Numbered from the stretch's first letter, positions 35,259-45,800 are shown. The stretch is DNA of 64,000 bases from Xiphydria camelus (GCA_963678675.1 OY783192.1:22076472-22140471), one strand, 5' to 3'. The notes: generated by a model from the sequence alone, not told the origin. Made by a program: numbers and translations.

Positions 35259-35578
35259 CCAATGAGGGTGCATAGCGTTACCCACGCTATCCCCTCCGTC
35301 GACCAAATGTCGCCACGTTCCGAACTTATACAGTTATATATATAAAAGAAGCCGAGGGGCTCGCGTCGTCTTTTCTTAGCTTGTCTTGTGATTATCAACT
35401 ATCAACGTGTCTTGTATCTCATCAACTTGAATATATTTATATCAGTTTTATATAGTGAGTGCAGTGTCCAGTTTATTCGAACATGATCTTTCGTTACACG
35501 TTTCCGTACCTTTGAAGCAGAGTGGTTTAGCGCTCCACAGGCACGAACCCGCCATTTACGGCCGACCTGGACTGGAAA
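35259..35578 (+). promoter_or_regulatory. promoter-like region with a possible first exon
   Basis: CCAAT at 35259-35263, TATATATATAAAAG at about 35335-35348, then about 210 bp of transcribed-looking sequence ending at a good 5' splice site (CTGGAAAA|GTAAGT at 35579). The layout fits a TATA promoter with a noncoding first exon. It could also be part of a solo LTR, but no matching repeat was seen. The target gene is unknown. Confidence 0.35.
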
Positions 35579-35858
35579 AGTAAGTAGAATCATTTTTACG
35601 TATATTGATATTATTTTTATAAATATTCTGGTACATGTTGCACTATCATGTATGTTCTGCCCCGATAATATAACCTTAAAATTATTTGACGCTTTCTTGA
35701 ATAGACCTTTTCATTCTGAGTGGAAGTAACTAGCGCTCCTCATGTGTAATTAAAAAGCCTAGCGCTAACTTTAAAAGTTTCGAACAGTTTTTTATTCGCA
35801 ATATATTCCTACAGTCTCAAACTAGTGCAGTTAATCTAGACATTGCATATATGGTGTA

Positions 35859-36174
35859 CCGTATGTCCGCGATCATTTGAACCATAGGAAAATTGCGAGT
35901 TTTGCATGAGCACCCCTTTGGGTCTCCTCGTCCAATAGAATCACCGGAGAAGCGTGAATGCGCATGCGTAGTCATCCGCGAGTGTGGCGTCGTCAGCAAG
36001 TTCAGATCGATTATTTCGATAACCGATCTGAACTTGCTGACGACGCCACACTCGCGGATGACTACGCATGCGCATTCACGCTTCTCCGGTGATTCTATTG
36101 GACGAGGAGACCCAAAGGGGTGCTCATGCAAAACTCGCAATTTTCCTATGGTTCAAATGATCGCGGACATACGG
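35859..36174. mobile_element. hairpin MITE, CCGTATGTCCGCG family, copy 1
   Basis: TA|CCGTATGTCCGCGATCA to its inverse before TA. The arms, about 150 bp each, are almost perfect inverted repeats meeting near 36010 (CGATTATTTCGATAA). Noncoding; the ORFs on both strands encode the same peptide because of the palindrome. Confidence 0.9.
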
Positions 36175-36176
36175 TA

Positions 36177-36451
36177 CAGCATGTCCGCGATCAAACAGAC
36201 CATACCAAATTGCGAGTTTTGCATGAGCACCCCTGTGGGTCTCCTCGTCCAATAGAATCACCGGAGAAACGTGAATGCGCATGCGTAGTCATCCGAAACC
36301 GATGTGAACTTTCTGACGACGCCAACACCCGCGGATGACTACGCATGCTCATTCACGCTTCTCCGGTGATTCTATTGGACGTGGAGACCCACGGGGGTGC
36401 TCATGCAAAACTCGCAATTTTGCTATGGTCTGTTTGATCACGGACATACGG
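36177..36451. mobile_element. hairpin MITE, CCGTATGTCCGCG family, copy 2
   Basis: Starts directly after a single shared TA (36175-36176) and ends GATCACGGACATACGG|TA. Same arms as copy 1 (GAGTTTTGCATGAGCACCCC, CGGTGATTCTATTGGACG) with a shorter, different centre. Back-to-back insertion of two relatives at one TA. Confidence 0.88.
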
Positions 36452-36453
36452 TA

Positions 36454-36778
36454 CAAGATGTTGGGTTTCAGGGCATGAAAAGTACACCAATCGATAGCTG
36501 GAGGCTCCAATATTAACATATCAAAATATATCATTTGTCAATTCCCGGGAAAATTTATAATTAATTAAAAACTATCGAAGTTCTGGCCCTAAGCCACTTT
36601 AATCATTCATTTCTCCTATATTATTTACTCAATCAAACAAATGCAGCTACCAATTTGTAGCGGGAAAAGTTTACTATAAAATTGATGCGAGAACCGACAT
36701 GACAAAATGCACGGTTAATTTATAATATTTTTTTAATGTAATTTCTGAGCATTTTTCGCCAAGCAATCAGCTGTTCCC
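36454..36778. other. AT-rich interval before the acidic repeat
   Basis: No ORF of note. It may be the body of the Helitron whose 3' end is at 37110; no 5' TC end was identified. Confidence 0.3.
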
Positions 36779-37012
36779 ATGGCAACCACGACGGCGACGA
36801 CGAGGAGAGCGACAACGAGGACGAGGACGACGGCGACGAGGATGGCGACTGCGAGGAGGAGGACAACGAGGACGAGGATGAGGGCGACTACGAGGATGGC
36901 GACGGCGACGACGAGGACGGTGACTACGAGAATGGCGATGGCGATGACGAGGATGACGGCGACGAGGACGGCGACTACGAGGATGGCGACGACGACGACG
37001 CAACGTATTGAA
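36779..37012 (+). repeat. GAC/GAG trinucleotide-rich minisatellite with acidic frame
   Basis: Irregular repeats of GAC, GAG, GGC and TAC codons. One plus frame reads about 75 Asp/Glu/Gly-rich residues (for example DGDEDGDYEDGDDDD) and stops at TGA near 37010. The ATG-initiated frame at 36779 is Thr/Arg/Met-rich and looks like a shadow. It sits about 75 bp before a Helitron-like 3' end. No evidence of a gene beyond the frame. Confidence 0.45.
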
Positions 37013-37080
37013 CGTAGAGGAAAGTAACGACGTGATGCTGCTGCAAAAGCTTGGGGGAGCGCCGCGACAGGGGTTGACAA

Positions 37081-37110
37081 GCGAAGCAAGTAGGGGGCGG
37101 AGCCCCCTAG
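37081..37110 (+). mobile_element. Helitron-like 3' terminus
   Basis: GCGAAGCAAG, then the hairpin GGGGGCGGAGCCCCC, then CTAG|T. A GC hairpin just before CTRR with T following is the Helitron 3' signature. The 5' end was not located, so element length is unknown. Confidence 0.65.
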
Positions 37111-37150
37111 TATTTAAATATAACATAAGTTTTTGACAAAATCCAAAAAA

Positions 37151-37612
37151 AAATATGTTTAGTTCTGGTATGCTTCTGTCTGACTGTTTAGCATACTATT
37201 CCATGCGACCTTATTGTTTATAAACGAAATATGTTTAGTTCTGGTATGCTTCTGTCTGCGGCCCCTTTCTTGAACCGCTCGCAAAGTTGCGTATACGCAT
37301 CTTAGCGAATAGACCAATCAGGATTAAGTATTCCGTTGTGGTGGGGTTACGGATTGGTCTATTCGCTAAGAAGCGTATACGTTTCTCTTGCGAGTGACTC
37401 AAGAAAGGGGACCCTGACTGTTTAGCATACTATTCCATACGACCTTATTGTTTATAAACGAAATATGTTTAGTTCTGGTATGTTTATGTCTGTGACTGTT
37501 TAGCTTACTATTCTATGCGTACATTATCATTTATAAACGAAATATGTTTAGTTCTGGTATGTTTATGTCTGACTGTTTAGCTTACTATTCCATGCGTATC
37601 TTATCGTTTCAA
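37151..37612. repeat. 76-79-bp tandem repeat, four units, split by a MITE
   Basis: Units begin AAATATGTTTAGTTCTGGTA at 37151, 37227, 37461 and 37540. The second unit is interrupted by the hairpin at about 37260-37411. Units contain CTGTCTGACTGTTTAGC and CCTTATTGTTTATAAACG. Confidence 0.8.
37260..37411. mobile_element. hairpin MITE inside the tandem repeat
   Basis: CCCCTTTCTTGA with CTCGCAAAG at the left and the inverse at the right (CTTGCGAGTGACTCAAGAAA); arms include CTTAGCGAATAGACCAATC. About 150 bp. Noncoding. It inserted after the tandem units arose, because the flanks join into one unit. Confidence 0.75.
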
Positions 37613-37883
37613 AATTCAATAATAAAGATAAAAACATTACAATGATATATTATGCAAAAGATGTTTGCAAAAAGCACTAAAATAACATAATATAATGAAA
37701 TTATGATACTAGAGCAACAAATGTTATGTTAACAAAGATAAACACATATTACAACAATATACTTTATTACAATATATTATTATCACAATATATTATGCAA
37801 TACATTATTACTAATGTGTTATACAAGAATATATATATTATTTTTCATTAATATTCATCTGCATTTCAGTATTATTCAATATA
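37613..37883. other. AT-rich interval
   Basis: Nothing recognised beyond low-complexity AT with repeated ACAATATATTA-type words. Confidence 0.35.
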
Positions 37884-38031
37884 CGCACAGGGTCACGGAT
37901 TCTGTCGCTAGGGACTTTCTAAAATGTAATTTGTAAACATACTAGCCAATGAACAATTAATTCTGACGCCCTCATTAGCTACAGTGGCGTTTACCCTCGT
38001 TGACCAGCGACGGAATCCGAGTCCCTGGGTG
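37884..38031. mobile_element. hairpin MITE, CACCCGGGGA family, copy 2 (shortened)
   Basis: Flanked by TA. Shares CTGTCGCT, ACTAGCCAATGAA, CTCATTAGCTAC and CCAGCGACGG with 34729-34939, but one arm is partly deleted. An 18-base C run (38043-38060) follows closely. Confidence 0.65.
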
Positions 38032-38042
38032 TATATATATAT

Positions 38043-38060
38043 CCCCCCCCCCCCCCCCCC
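38043..38060. repeat. poly-C tract
   Basis: Eighteen consecutive C bases, then GGCCGGGG, flanked by TATATATA on both sides. Prone to replication slippage and assembly error. Confidence 0.8.
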
Positions 38061-38167
38061 GGCCGGGGTATATATATACCTGTAACTTACCTGTATCCCC
38101 TCCACTGCCATTTTCGGAGAAATAAGAGTCGTTAAATGGTCTAATGACCGGATTAAAGTAATCCAAC

Positions 38168-38475
38168 GGGAGTCTTCAAACAGTCATCCTAGTACAGAAT
38201 TTGCACTTTTGGAAGCCTAGGATGCCTGTTTGAAGACTCCCCAAAACAATGGAATGCGGGTGGCCAGAACGACGCGATCGACGACTCCGACGACCGTTTG
38301 ATGACTAAAATTTCGACTCGGGGGAGTCTTCAAACAGTCATCCTAGTACAGAATTTGCACTTTTGGAAGCCTAGGATGCCTGTTTGAAGACTCCCCAAAA
38401 CAATGGAATGCGGGTGGCCAGAATGACGCGATCGACGACTCCGACGACTGTTTGATGACTAAAATTTCGACTCGG
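38168..38475. repeat. 154-bp tandem duplication
   Basis: Two near-identical units (38168-38321, 38322-38475), each starting GGGAGTCTTCAAACAGTCAT. Each unit contains its own inverted repeat: GAGTCTTCAAACAG pairs with CTGTTTGAAGACTC. They differ at only a few positions, so the duplication is recent. Confidence 0.85.
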
Positions 38476-38507
38476 GAAGTGGGCGGTAGTACATTTATTT
38501 GTATATA

Positions 38508-38535
38508 CTAGCTTTGCTCCCCAACCCCCGGGGGG
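38508..38535 (-). mobile_element. Helitron-like 3' terminus on the minus strand
   Basis: On the minus strand: a CCCCCCGGGGG-type hairpin, GGGGAGCAAAG, CTAG (38511-38508), then T. This fits a Helitron 3' end with the body extending right. 5' end not found. Confidence 0.45.
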
Positions 38536-39510
38536 TAAGTACCTGGCTCCGCGCATCGGATCCCAAGGTCGCCGGGGTTTTTGGCGACACGGTTTTGTCC
38601 ACGCATTTATTAAAAAACTATTTTATATAATTATAAAATAAAAAAGGAGAAGGAAAGGTTTTGATCCAGTCAGTATTTTGACGGGCGATGACGCGATTAA
38701 CCACTTTCGTGCGTGGTTCTGAAAATTTACCGTCGCCGCGGCGACGATCCTGTCAAGAAATTTGCGCAGCGGCGGCGACGGCGATTAAATATAAATCACT
38801 TTGTTGAATTACACTCATAACCCCACACTCACTGTAGAAACTGGTAAGGTTGCGCGCGGCGCGACACGCAAAATCAAACTCAGCCAGATCTCGTCGCGCC
38901 ATGCCTAGACCTGACAGAGCCATCAGTTTTGTGTCACAAACGGTCGCATTTGCACGCACGCATTGGCTCTTCGTGCAAATGTGACAGTTTTGCCTCACCG
39001 TGTATGGGCATTCCAGTGTGCCCAATTTTTCATTTCACATTTGCTCGCGTGCAAGCACGCGAGCAAAAGATATCCGGGCGGAGCGGAGCGAAGCGACACG
39101 TTCGATATCCCCCTTCGCCTATATCGCATGCGTAAGTACCACCATCTCATCTAGCTCTCTTCAACGAGCTAAACTCGTAACAATAATTACAAACTAGGCG
39201 AGAAAATTAAAGTCGAGTCTTGGGTTTTCCGTCGCCGCAGAAGCAGCAGCTCTACGATGGGAGGCAGCCACCCCGCAGCCAGCAGGAAGGTTCGAGGATA
39301 GTCCGAAAGAGGAGTACCGTACAGTAGTGCTTCCAACTACGTGAAGTTGCCGTGCCTCTCGCTAATCGCATTAAAAAAATCCAACTACGCAATCGCTTGC
39401 CTTTTATTTGCCCACAACTTTCCGTGCTTCTTTGTTTCGTTTATTCATATATCGCTTAAAAGACAACGACCGGAGAGTTGATTTCACGATAGAGGGAGTT
39501 TTGGGGACTA
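38536..39510. other. interval with repeat H copy 2
   Basis: Contains repeat H (38850-39008). A CpG-rich stretch lies at 38700-38780. The block GAGAAAATTAAAGTCG near 39200 recurs near 45031. No gene recognised. Confidence 0.35.
38850..39008 (+). repeat. dispersed repeat H, copy 2
   Basis: About 159 bp matching 32870-33018 in inverse orientation, with scattered substitutions. Noncoding, CpG-rich. Confidence 0.7.
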
Positions 39511-39772
39511 CAAATTTTTTGATTTTTGGTTGGAATCGGTAAACCCATTTCTGTATGTTAAAATCAACTGATGCTTTGTATTAATTTCATATTCTTTGTG
39601 TTAATTTTAATATACTTTGTGTCAATTTTAACATAAAAAATTTTGAATTAACGCGTACCCGAGTAGAAATGCGATCAGGCTTGCCCGATGTAGCATCGGG
39701 GCCCGACCGGGCGCTTCTTCTAGGGCATGCCCTACCGGGCGTATCCTATCGGGGCCCGACCGGGCGCTTCTA

Positions 39773-40356
39773 AGGGGCCTATTTCACGGATCCGACATGT
39801 CGGATTGTCGTATACGACAAGTCACTCCGATTGGCTGTGACAGAAAGTGGTGGTGGGGGAAATCTGTCGGACCGACGGTATTTTTCGTCGTACGAAAGTT
39901 GAGCAGTGTCGAACTTCTAGCGACGGTTTCGTACGACAAAATATAGAGTCGTGCATGGCTGGGTGATGGCGTGACAGTATGTTACGTTCAACGCCACCGA
40001 TGGCTATCTGAGAAATATTGACACATCCTGAACAGCGAAGCCGAGAAGCTCCCTTCGACTTGTCTTGTCTTAGCTCGTATTGTTCAATGCGTGCGTTTTT
40101 TGATTTTTTTGTCACACGTATTTGTGAATTCATTTTACGTATTATAATGAGGAGCCGGACTGCCAAATTTCACCACTTGGCGGTACCACCATTTCCAGAC
40201 TGTCGCAGCGACAAACAGAAGTGTCGTCAATCGACCATATTTCATGCATCCGACAAAATACCTGTGACGGACCCCCCACCCAATTTTTGCACAACCAATC
40301 GGAGTGACTTGTCGTATACGACAATCCGACATGTCGGATCCATGAAATAGGCCCCT
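39773..40356. mobile_element. 584-bp MITE with AGGGGCCTATTTCA ends
   Basis: TIRs of about 60 bp: AGGGGCCTATTTCACGGATC, then GACATGTCGGATTGTCG and GTATACGACAAGTC, match their inverse at the right. Flanked by TA. Short internal palindromes occur (CCGACATGTCGG, CGTATACG). Harbinger-like in look, but the flank duplication is not a clean trinucleotide. Confidence 0.75.
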
Positions 40357-40377
40357 TAGGCATGCCCTGAAAGCGTA

Positions 40378-41307
40378 TTGGGACCGCTTATTACCGATGG
40401 TGGCGCTCGCGGCGCTGCGGAAACATGGCGGATATTGGCGTACAGCACGCCGCGAACTTCAAATTCCGTCGACCGGTAGGTAAAAGAGTCAAGCACCGTA
40501 TACCGCATTCATTTTAAGCGTCTCTAATATCTGATCGGGGCTTCAACGGGCGTTTCTAAAGCCGGGTCTTCACTGCGCGAAACTGTTTCGCGAAAAAGAG
40601 AGAATGAGTGAGAAGAGGGAGCGCGAGAAAAAGAGGGGACATGACTCGCGCAACAGTTTCGCGTAGAATTTCGCGCAGTGAAGACCCGGCTTAAGGCATG
40701 TCCTATCAAATTGTCTGTTGTATATAAAAATGATAAAATCATGCATTTTAACATGGAAGTAATTCTGAAATATTTATAAATTATATTGACATATATTACA
40801 ATGGTTCGGCCGTTACAAGACCCTAATAAATAATTATAGATTGTGTGATAAATTTTAACTAGTACTATTCTTATTTAGCAACTTTCGCCGGTCTTGTAAA
40901 ATTAAAATACGGATTGACCCAATAACTCTGATAGTACTATTTAAATTAAACATTTTTTTTATTAAATTTTGTAAATATATACTGGAGTAAGTAAAAAATA
41001 ATTTTCAAAGTGTACATTACAGTCGAAGCTAATGAATTATCGATATAAAAAACATGGCCGATATTGGCGTTTCGGATTGGTACGTAGGTACTTGAAGTGT
41101 TAACTTGCTCCAAGTTTTTAAAAAATGAGCATTTTTAGAACGAGATATAGGTAGACATTTATTTTCACAAACAATTAAATGAAATCATTCGGATCAACTG
41201 TATACTACCGGTTGCCGGAATTTGAATTACGCGGCGTGCTGCACGCCCAATATCCGCCATGTTTCCGCAGCGCCGCGAGCGTCGCCATCGGTAAATAGCG
41301 GTCCCAA
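40378..41307. mobile_element. element N, TTGGGACCGCT ends
   Basis: TA|TTGGGACCGCTTATTACC at the left with its inverse before TA (41308-41309). TIRs of about 90 bp include GGCGCTCGCGGCGCTGCGG and CATGGCGGATATTGG. It contains a nested 132-bp Harbinger MITE. Noncoding. Confidence 0.75.
40560..40691. mobile_element. 132-bp Harbinger-type MITE
   Basis: AGCCGGGTCTTCACTGCGCG to its inverse, flanked by TAA on both sides (40557-40559, 40692-40694). TWA duplication and GC-rich ends fit PIF/Harbinger. Inserted in element N. Confidence 0.8.
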
Positions 41308-41553
41308 TAGTGATAAATGTGACAGATGCTCCGTATAGTTCAATAATCGTTTGCCGTCTTTTTTAAATAATCAAAATAGTGAACGGAAGCAGTGCTTTTT
41401 CCCTGGTTGATTGTGCATCAAGAGTAGGAAAGGAGACATCCGTATCTCAGAAGAAGTGCCATCAGATAAGTAATTCCTAATTGACCGTTTTAACCTCATT
41501 TTGATAAAATCTTTGGACAAATATCTTTGTGATTATTCTATTTTTGTTTTCAG

Positions 41554-41911
41554 CGTCATAATAATGTGCCTGCCCAGGGATTCACGACCCTGCAAAGGGA
41601 TTCGCGACTGCTAAAGAAGTGCCTGGGAAAGAGGTTTTAAAAAATACAGCACTACATGCTTGTATCGAAGGTATATGAAGTTTATTGGTTATTAGTACTT
41701 GCTAATAATTGTTTCTTTCCACTGTATTTTTTACCTTATAATATTATATTATATTTCAGAGGCACTTTTAACAGACCCAGATAGAAAAGTTCCTCCAGAA
41801 TTGCGGTACAATGCCACCGTAGAAATATCAGGTTCTACCGATACGACGTGCTTCGACAAGGTCTGCATCAACTTTGGCGATATATTGGCGGTCTTGGCGG
41901 CACTGCACTAA
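41554..41911 (+). pseudogene. two exon-like segments that splice in frame
   Basis: A strong acceptor (TTTTTGTTTTCAG) precedes 41554; a donor at 41671 (GAAG|GTATAT) and an acceptor at 41758 (TTATATTTCAG) define an intron of 89 bp. Across it one frame stays open (VPGKEVLKNTALHACIE, then ALLTDPDRKVPPELRYNATV), ending TAA at 41911. Two TAA stops near the start of the first segment suggest decay or a later start. The second segment is duplicated at 42025-42115, and a piece of the first (AATAATGTGCCTGCCCAG) near 42778. Family not recognised. Confidence 0.4.
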
Positions 41912-42584
41912 TCCTATGGCACACTTTTCCACATTATTACGGTAGTATAGCTGCACAGCGTTCTGGTAATAAACCGTCTTCCTGTACTGACAGTATATAT
42001 GCAGTTTGCCTCTAATTTAAAATCTCTAGAATTGCTGTACAATGCCACGGTAGAAATGTCAGGTTCTACCGACACGACGTGCTTCGACAAGATCTGCATC
42101 AACTTTGGCGGTATGCAGTAGATTCTCGATTATCCAAGGTAATTGGGACCGAGGGTACCTCGGTTAAAAATAAAACTCTGATAATCCGAAGTTCTTTTAA
42201 ATTGCTAGTGGATGACGAAGAAAAATCCAAAAGGTGCATTATACAGTTTTATATTTACTTACATATGTATTTTATCTTACAAAGAAGTCTTTGATGGATT
42301 TTTGAGTTAATTTTTTGCCTCTCTTGGAAGCATCGATGTTGCAGCAACATCGACACGAGTCGACACAGGAGTCGCTGGGAGTCAGGAGAGAGCCCTCGAT
42401 TAATCCGGAGCCTCAGTTAAATGGGACTCGGATAACCGCGAGTCTACTGTATTGGCGGTACTGCACTAATCCTGTGGCATACTTTTCTATCTGGGAAATT
42501 CGTGGCAGAAGAATAGCAGATGCGACGAAATTGAATTAGGTAGAATAATGAAGTAATTATTTTATTATTATCTTTTTCTCTCTT

Positions 42585-43425
42585 TACCGATATATTCCCT
42601 CTTCCGTACTATTACAAGTTCCAATTTCTACACCGACCTCTCAAATGTGAAGTGTACATGTACCCCTCACTTCTATTTCATCTTTTCTTTGTCTCTAGTG
42701 GAACAACGGTCAATGAGGAATCACTGATACCGATTAGACAGATAAGGCTGAATAAGGCTGTACAGCTGTACTACCGTAATAATGTGCCTGCCCAGAGACG
42801 GAGAAGAAATGAAATAGAAGTGAGGTACATGTACACTAGATTGATTAAAAAAAAGCTTTTTTCATTAATTCTTTTGGCGGGCACTTAAAACGTTAGTATT
42901 TAATGTAACTTTGAATATGTCGCCGGGTGCACATTATCACTCAATATTTAGGGGTGTGTCAATCGTTTTTTCTGATTTCCATTTGAATAACAGGATGAAA
43001 TTGTTGAATCATTGGTTTAGTGCTAATTCCTTCTACGGTAAAAAAATTTCCCCGTGAAAAATTAGGGAAATTGAGTTTTAGGTGTAATTGACGTGAAGAA
43101 ATATTATTTTTAATTATTAAATAAAATTAAATGGTAATCACGGGGGAATAAATTGTGCAATTGATTCCCCTATAATGGAACCGTGTTATTCAAATGGAAA
43201 TCAGAAAAAGCGATTGAGACAACACTAAATATTGAGTGAGAATGTGCACCCGGCGATATATTCAAAGTTACATTAAATACTAATGTTTTAAATGCCCGCC
43301 AAGAGAGAATGAATTAAAAAAGCTTTTTTTTTTAATCAGTCTAATGTACACTTCACATTTGATATGTCGGTGTATAAATTGGAACTTGTGATAGTATAGA
43401 AGAGGGAATATATCGCCCTAGTGTA
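42585..43425. repeat. large palindrome inside element L
   Basis: Left arm 42585-43000 and right arm 43190-43425 are inverted copies (TATATTCCCTCTTC, GTGAAGTGTACA, AAGTTACATTAAATACTAA, GAATAACA). The left arm is longer by an inserted hairpin (42658-42829). Moderately diverged arms. Confidence 0.7.
42658..42829. mobile_element. 172-bp MITE with TGTAC duplication
   Basis: Ends ATGTACCCCTCACTTCTATT and its inverse, flanked by TGTAC (42653-42657, 42830-42834). The paired palindrome arm at about 43346 holds the empty site with one TGTAC. It carries a piece related to the exon-like segments (AATAATGTGCCTGCCCAG). Confidence 0.7.
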
Positions 43426-43625
43426 CAGTAGTATTACGAAAGTATTATGTTTTTAGTTTTAATATTTTAGTATAAATACTGTACCAGCAATTCAAGCGAA
43501 AAGTACATATTATTAGTGCAAGTAGTAATGCAGTCATGGTAGTGCATATTAATAGTGTATAAACACTACTTCACTAGAAATACCTACTAATTAAAAATAC
43601 GTAATATTAATATAGGTGTTACATA

Positions 43626-43795
43626 TCGATACCTTACTTTTGAAAACCTCGTCTTTGAAAACCTAATATGCTTATATTAATAATACAATTAAAATTTGTT
43701 AAAAAAGTTGAGTACAAATGATACAAAACTGTTTTTCTTTGCTACTGCACATTTAAGGAAATTGCACTTACGAGGTTTTCAAAGTAAGGTATCGA
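43626..43795. mobile_element. 170-bp MITE, TCGATACCTTACTTT ends
   Basis: TA|TCGATACCTTACTTTTGAAA at the left and the inverse before TA (43796-43797). TIRs of about 27 bp including GAAAACCTCG. Noncoding AT-rich centre. Confidence 0.75.
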
Positions 43796-44473
43796 TATAT
43801 TAAATATATATGATTTCAATCTTCTTTGTGAGGATGAAAAATTGAATCGCTTTACCTTACTAACTACAAACTTTTGTTATATGTTACTTTTGGCCCATGT
43901 TCGGACAATACTTTTTTTAAGATTCCATTTTTATCTACAATAATGTCCTATTTCGACACGAGACAAAAGTTTATATAATAAATGACAAGATAATATCGAT
44001 TCAAATTTCCTTCCTAGAAAAAAAAGTGAAATAAGTATTTGTTGCATATTCATAGTTTAAATCTCCGACTGAAAATGTTTGCATTACTCTATAATGCAAT
44101 ATATTAATTATAAAATAAATTTATAACATTTCCTCGGAATTATTGCTCTTATTTAGCACCCTTCCATTTAAAATTAGTTTGTGGTTAATAAAATTTCGAC
44201 GAAGCTGCCAGACAAAAATCGTGCTAGGGCTCTGATCGGGCAGCCCTGTCGGGCCCCGATCGGGTTTGCCCGACAAGGCCCTCATCACCAAACCGCGTTA
44301 CAAAAGTCATCGGGCCCTGGTCGGGCAGCCCTGTCGGGGCCCTATCACGGATCGGGCGTGCCTCGTCGGGATCCGATGAGCGCCTTGTCCAGATTTCTAC
44401 TCGGGTAGAATCCGTTGATTGTAACACACAAAAATGGGTGAACCGATTCCAACACAAAATTTTCAACTGTGTA

Positions 44474-45638
44474 GGCTCTCCAAGGACAAAGAAAAAAGAC
44501 GGATCCATACTAAGTTAAAGAATCGGAAGAAAAGTTTTCTTTTTGAAACGATACGATCGTATTTCCGAAAGTCACAACGATGAGGTTTTTTACTCCTACT
44601 CGATATATCTGAAATGGTGATTTAAAGGAACGAAAGAAATAGTCACCGAGGATTATAGGCAAACAAAAGGCACAAACACACTGACGGAATCGAATTACCA
44701 AAATATTGACGTGGGGTTGGTCGGGAAAGGAGGGCTTTACGTAGATTCCGTTTTTCTATTACCGCTTGATACCAATGTATCAATACATCGATGGTAATCG
44801 ATTAGTGTTAATCGAGTTGAAAAAATACTATCAATGTAGAACATTCACTCAATCGGCTCATGGTATCTATAACTGTCCGCGCGATTACATTGATTAATTG
44901 TCAGCGAAAAACTAATTGCGAGAAGCTCCCGTCGACACGGAAGAATAATTACGGCTCTTCAACGAATGTTGACGCGTTTCCTTCTCGTGACCTTACAAAT
45001 CTTTAGAGCCAAGCCGCGCGATGGTCGGTCGAGAAAATTAAAGTCGGGTTCTCCTTTTTCCCCGCAGTACCCTTTACCACCGAACGAAGCAGAGACAATG
45101 AGAGTCTCTCATTGCGGTAGAAAGGACGAAGAATAACCTGAAAGAGGAACGCACGCCGTACACAAAACGCCCTATTGCTATGAAATATTAATTTATTCAG
45201 TCTTGCGGTACGACCGACTGTTTATCCATTACCACGGACAACAAAGCTCATTGTCAAGGGCAATTAACCCTGTTGCCATAGTCAACTGACCACGTTGCCG
45301 TGAGAACTTCATTCCTATTGCTAGTTTCACATTGACTCCGACGCCCGTTGTAATACGATGGTCCGCAGCCAATCATAAAGCGGAACTCTCCATTGTCTCG
45401 TTTTACGACGGTGCATCGTATGGGTCCATTTGGATATTTTCGTGTAGATAAAACTACAAGGACATGGCCAAGAAACTGCCTATAGGACATTAGAATTGAA
45501 CAAATTCGAAAAAGACAAAGTGATATGCCACAAAGAAGCTCTTATGTGTTTATTGGGGTTATTCAATGTTCTTGCTCGCATTCGATCGTTTCTTATGAGC
45601 AGTATCCTCGACATGTCTCTAAGTGGAGGTATTTCGTA
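44474..45638. other. interval without recognised gene
   Basis: Mostly unique sequence. GAGAAAATTAAAGTCG near 45031 is shared with 39200. The minus-strand ORF at 45254-45490 has no family signature. The motif GTTGCCATAGTCAAC near 45273 resembles an RFX-type site loosely. Confidence 0.35.
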
Positions 45639-45784
45639 CACGGTAAAAATGTGGTGTTAATTTTTAACAACATTTCACTGGTGTAGATCTATATAAACCG
45701 AATCTGGTGTTATTCAGTCTTATGCCATTGTTATCTAACATCAAAAGTGGTCTATAAATACACAACGCAGAATTTTTTATAGTG
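45639..45784. mobile_element. TA-flanked CAC..GTG MITE
   Basis: TA|CACGGTAAAAATGTGGTG at the left; TTTTTTATAGTG|TA at the right. 146 bp with imperfect ends. Similar in plan to the CACTGAG-ended MITEs. Confidence 0.45.
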
Positions 45785-45800
45785 TAAAGACAGCTCGTTT

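Larger units (their letters stand above)
39658..44405. mobile_element. element L, CCCGAGTAGAAAT ends
   Basis: TA|CCCGAGTAGAAAT at the left and ATTTCTACTCGGG|TA at the right. Just inside each end the word CCCGA(T/C)CGGGC and its halves (GGGGCCCGACCGGGCGC twice at the left; TCGGGCAGCCCTGTCGGG twice at the right) are repeated. It carries element N, a Harbinger-like MITE, exon-like remnants and a large palindrome. No transposase recognised. Confidence 0.6.
39511..44471. mobile_element. element M, outermost of a nest
   Basis: TA|CAAATTTTTTGATTTTTGG at the left; the inverse of the right end is CACAGTTGAAAATTTTG next to TA (44472-44473). Pairing continues through TTGGAATCGGT and ACCCATTT, giving TIRs of about 60 bp with mismatches. 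Everything between, including element L, lies inside. End style resembles the other TA-flanked CAC..GTG elements here. Confidence 0.55.

Noticed and set aside
35510..35560. tRNA-like A-box (GCAGAGTGGTTTAGCG)
   Set aside because: No B-box or cloverleaf follows.
35817..36255. ORFs of 107 and 120 codons with the same peptide on both strands
   Set aside because: They are the two arms of a palindromic MITE read in opposite directions.
36733..37126. Minus-strand Val/Ile-rich and Arg/His-rich ORFs
   Set aside because: Shadows of the GAC/GAG repeat.
45254..45490. 78-codon minus-strand ORF
   Set aside because: No domain, no start or splice context that stands out.
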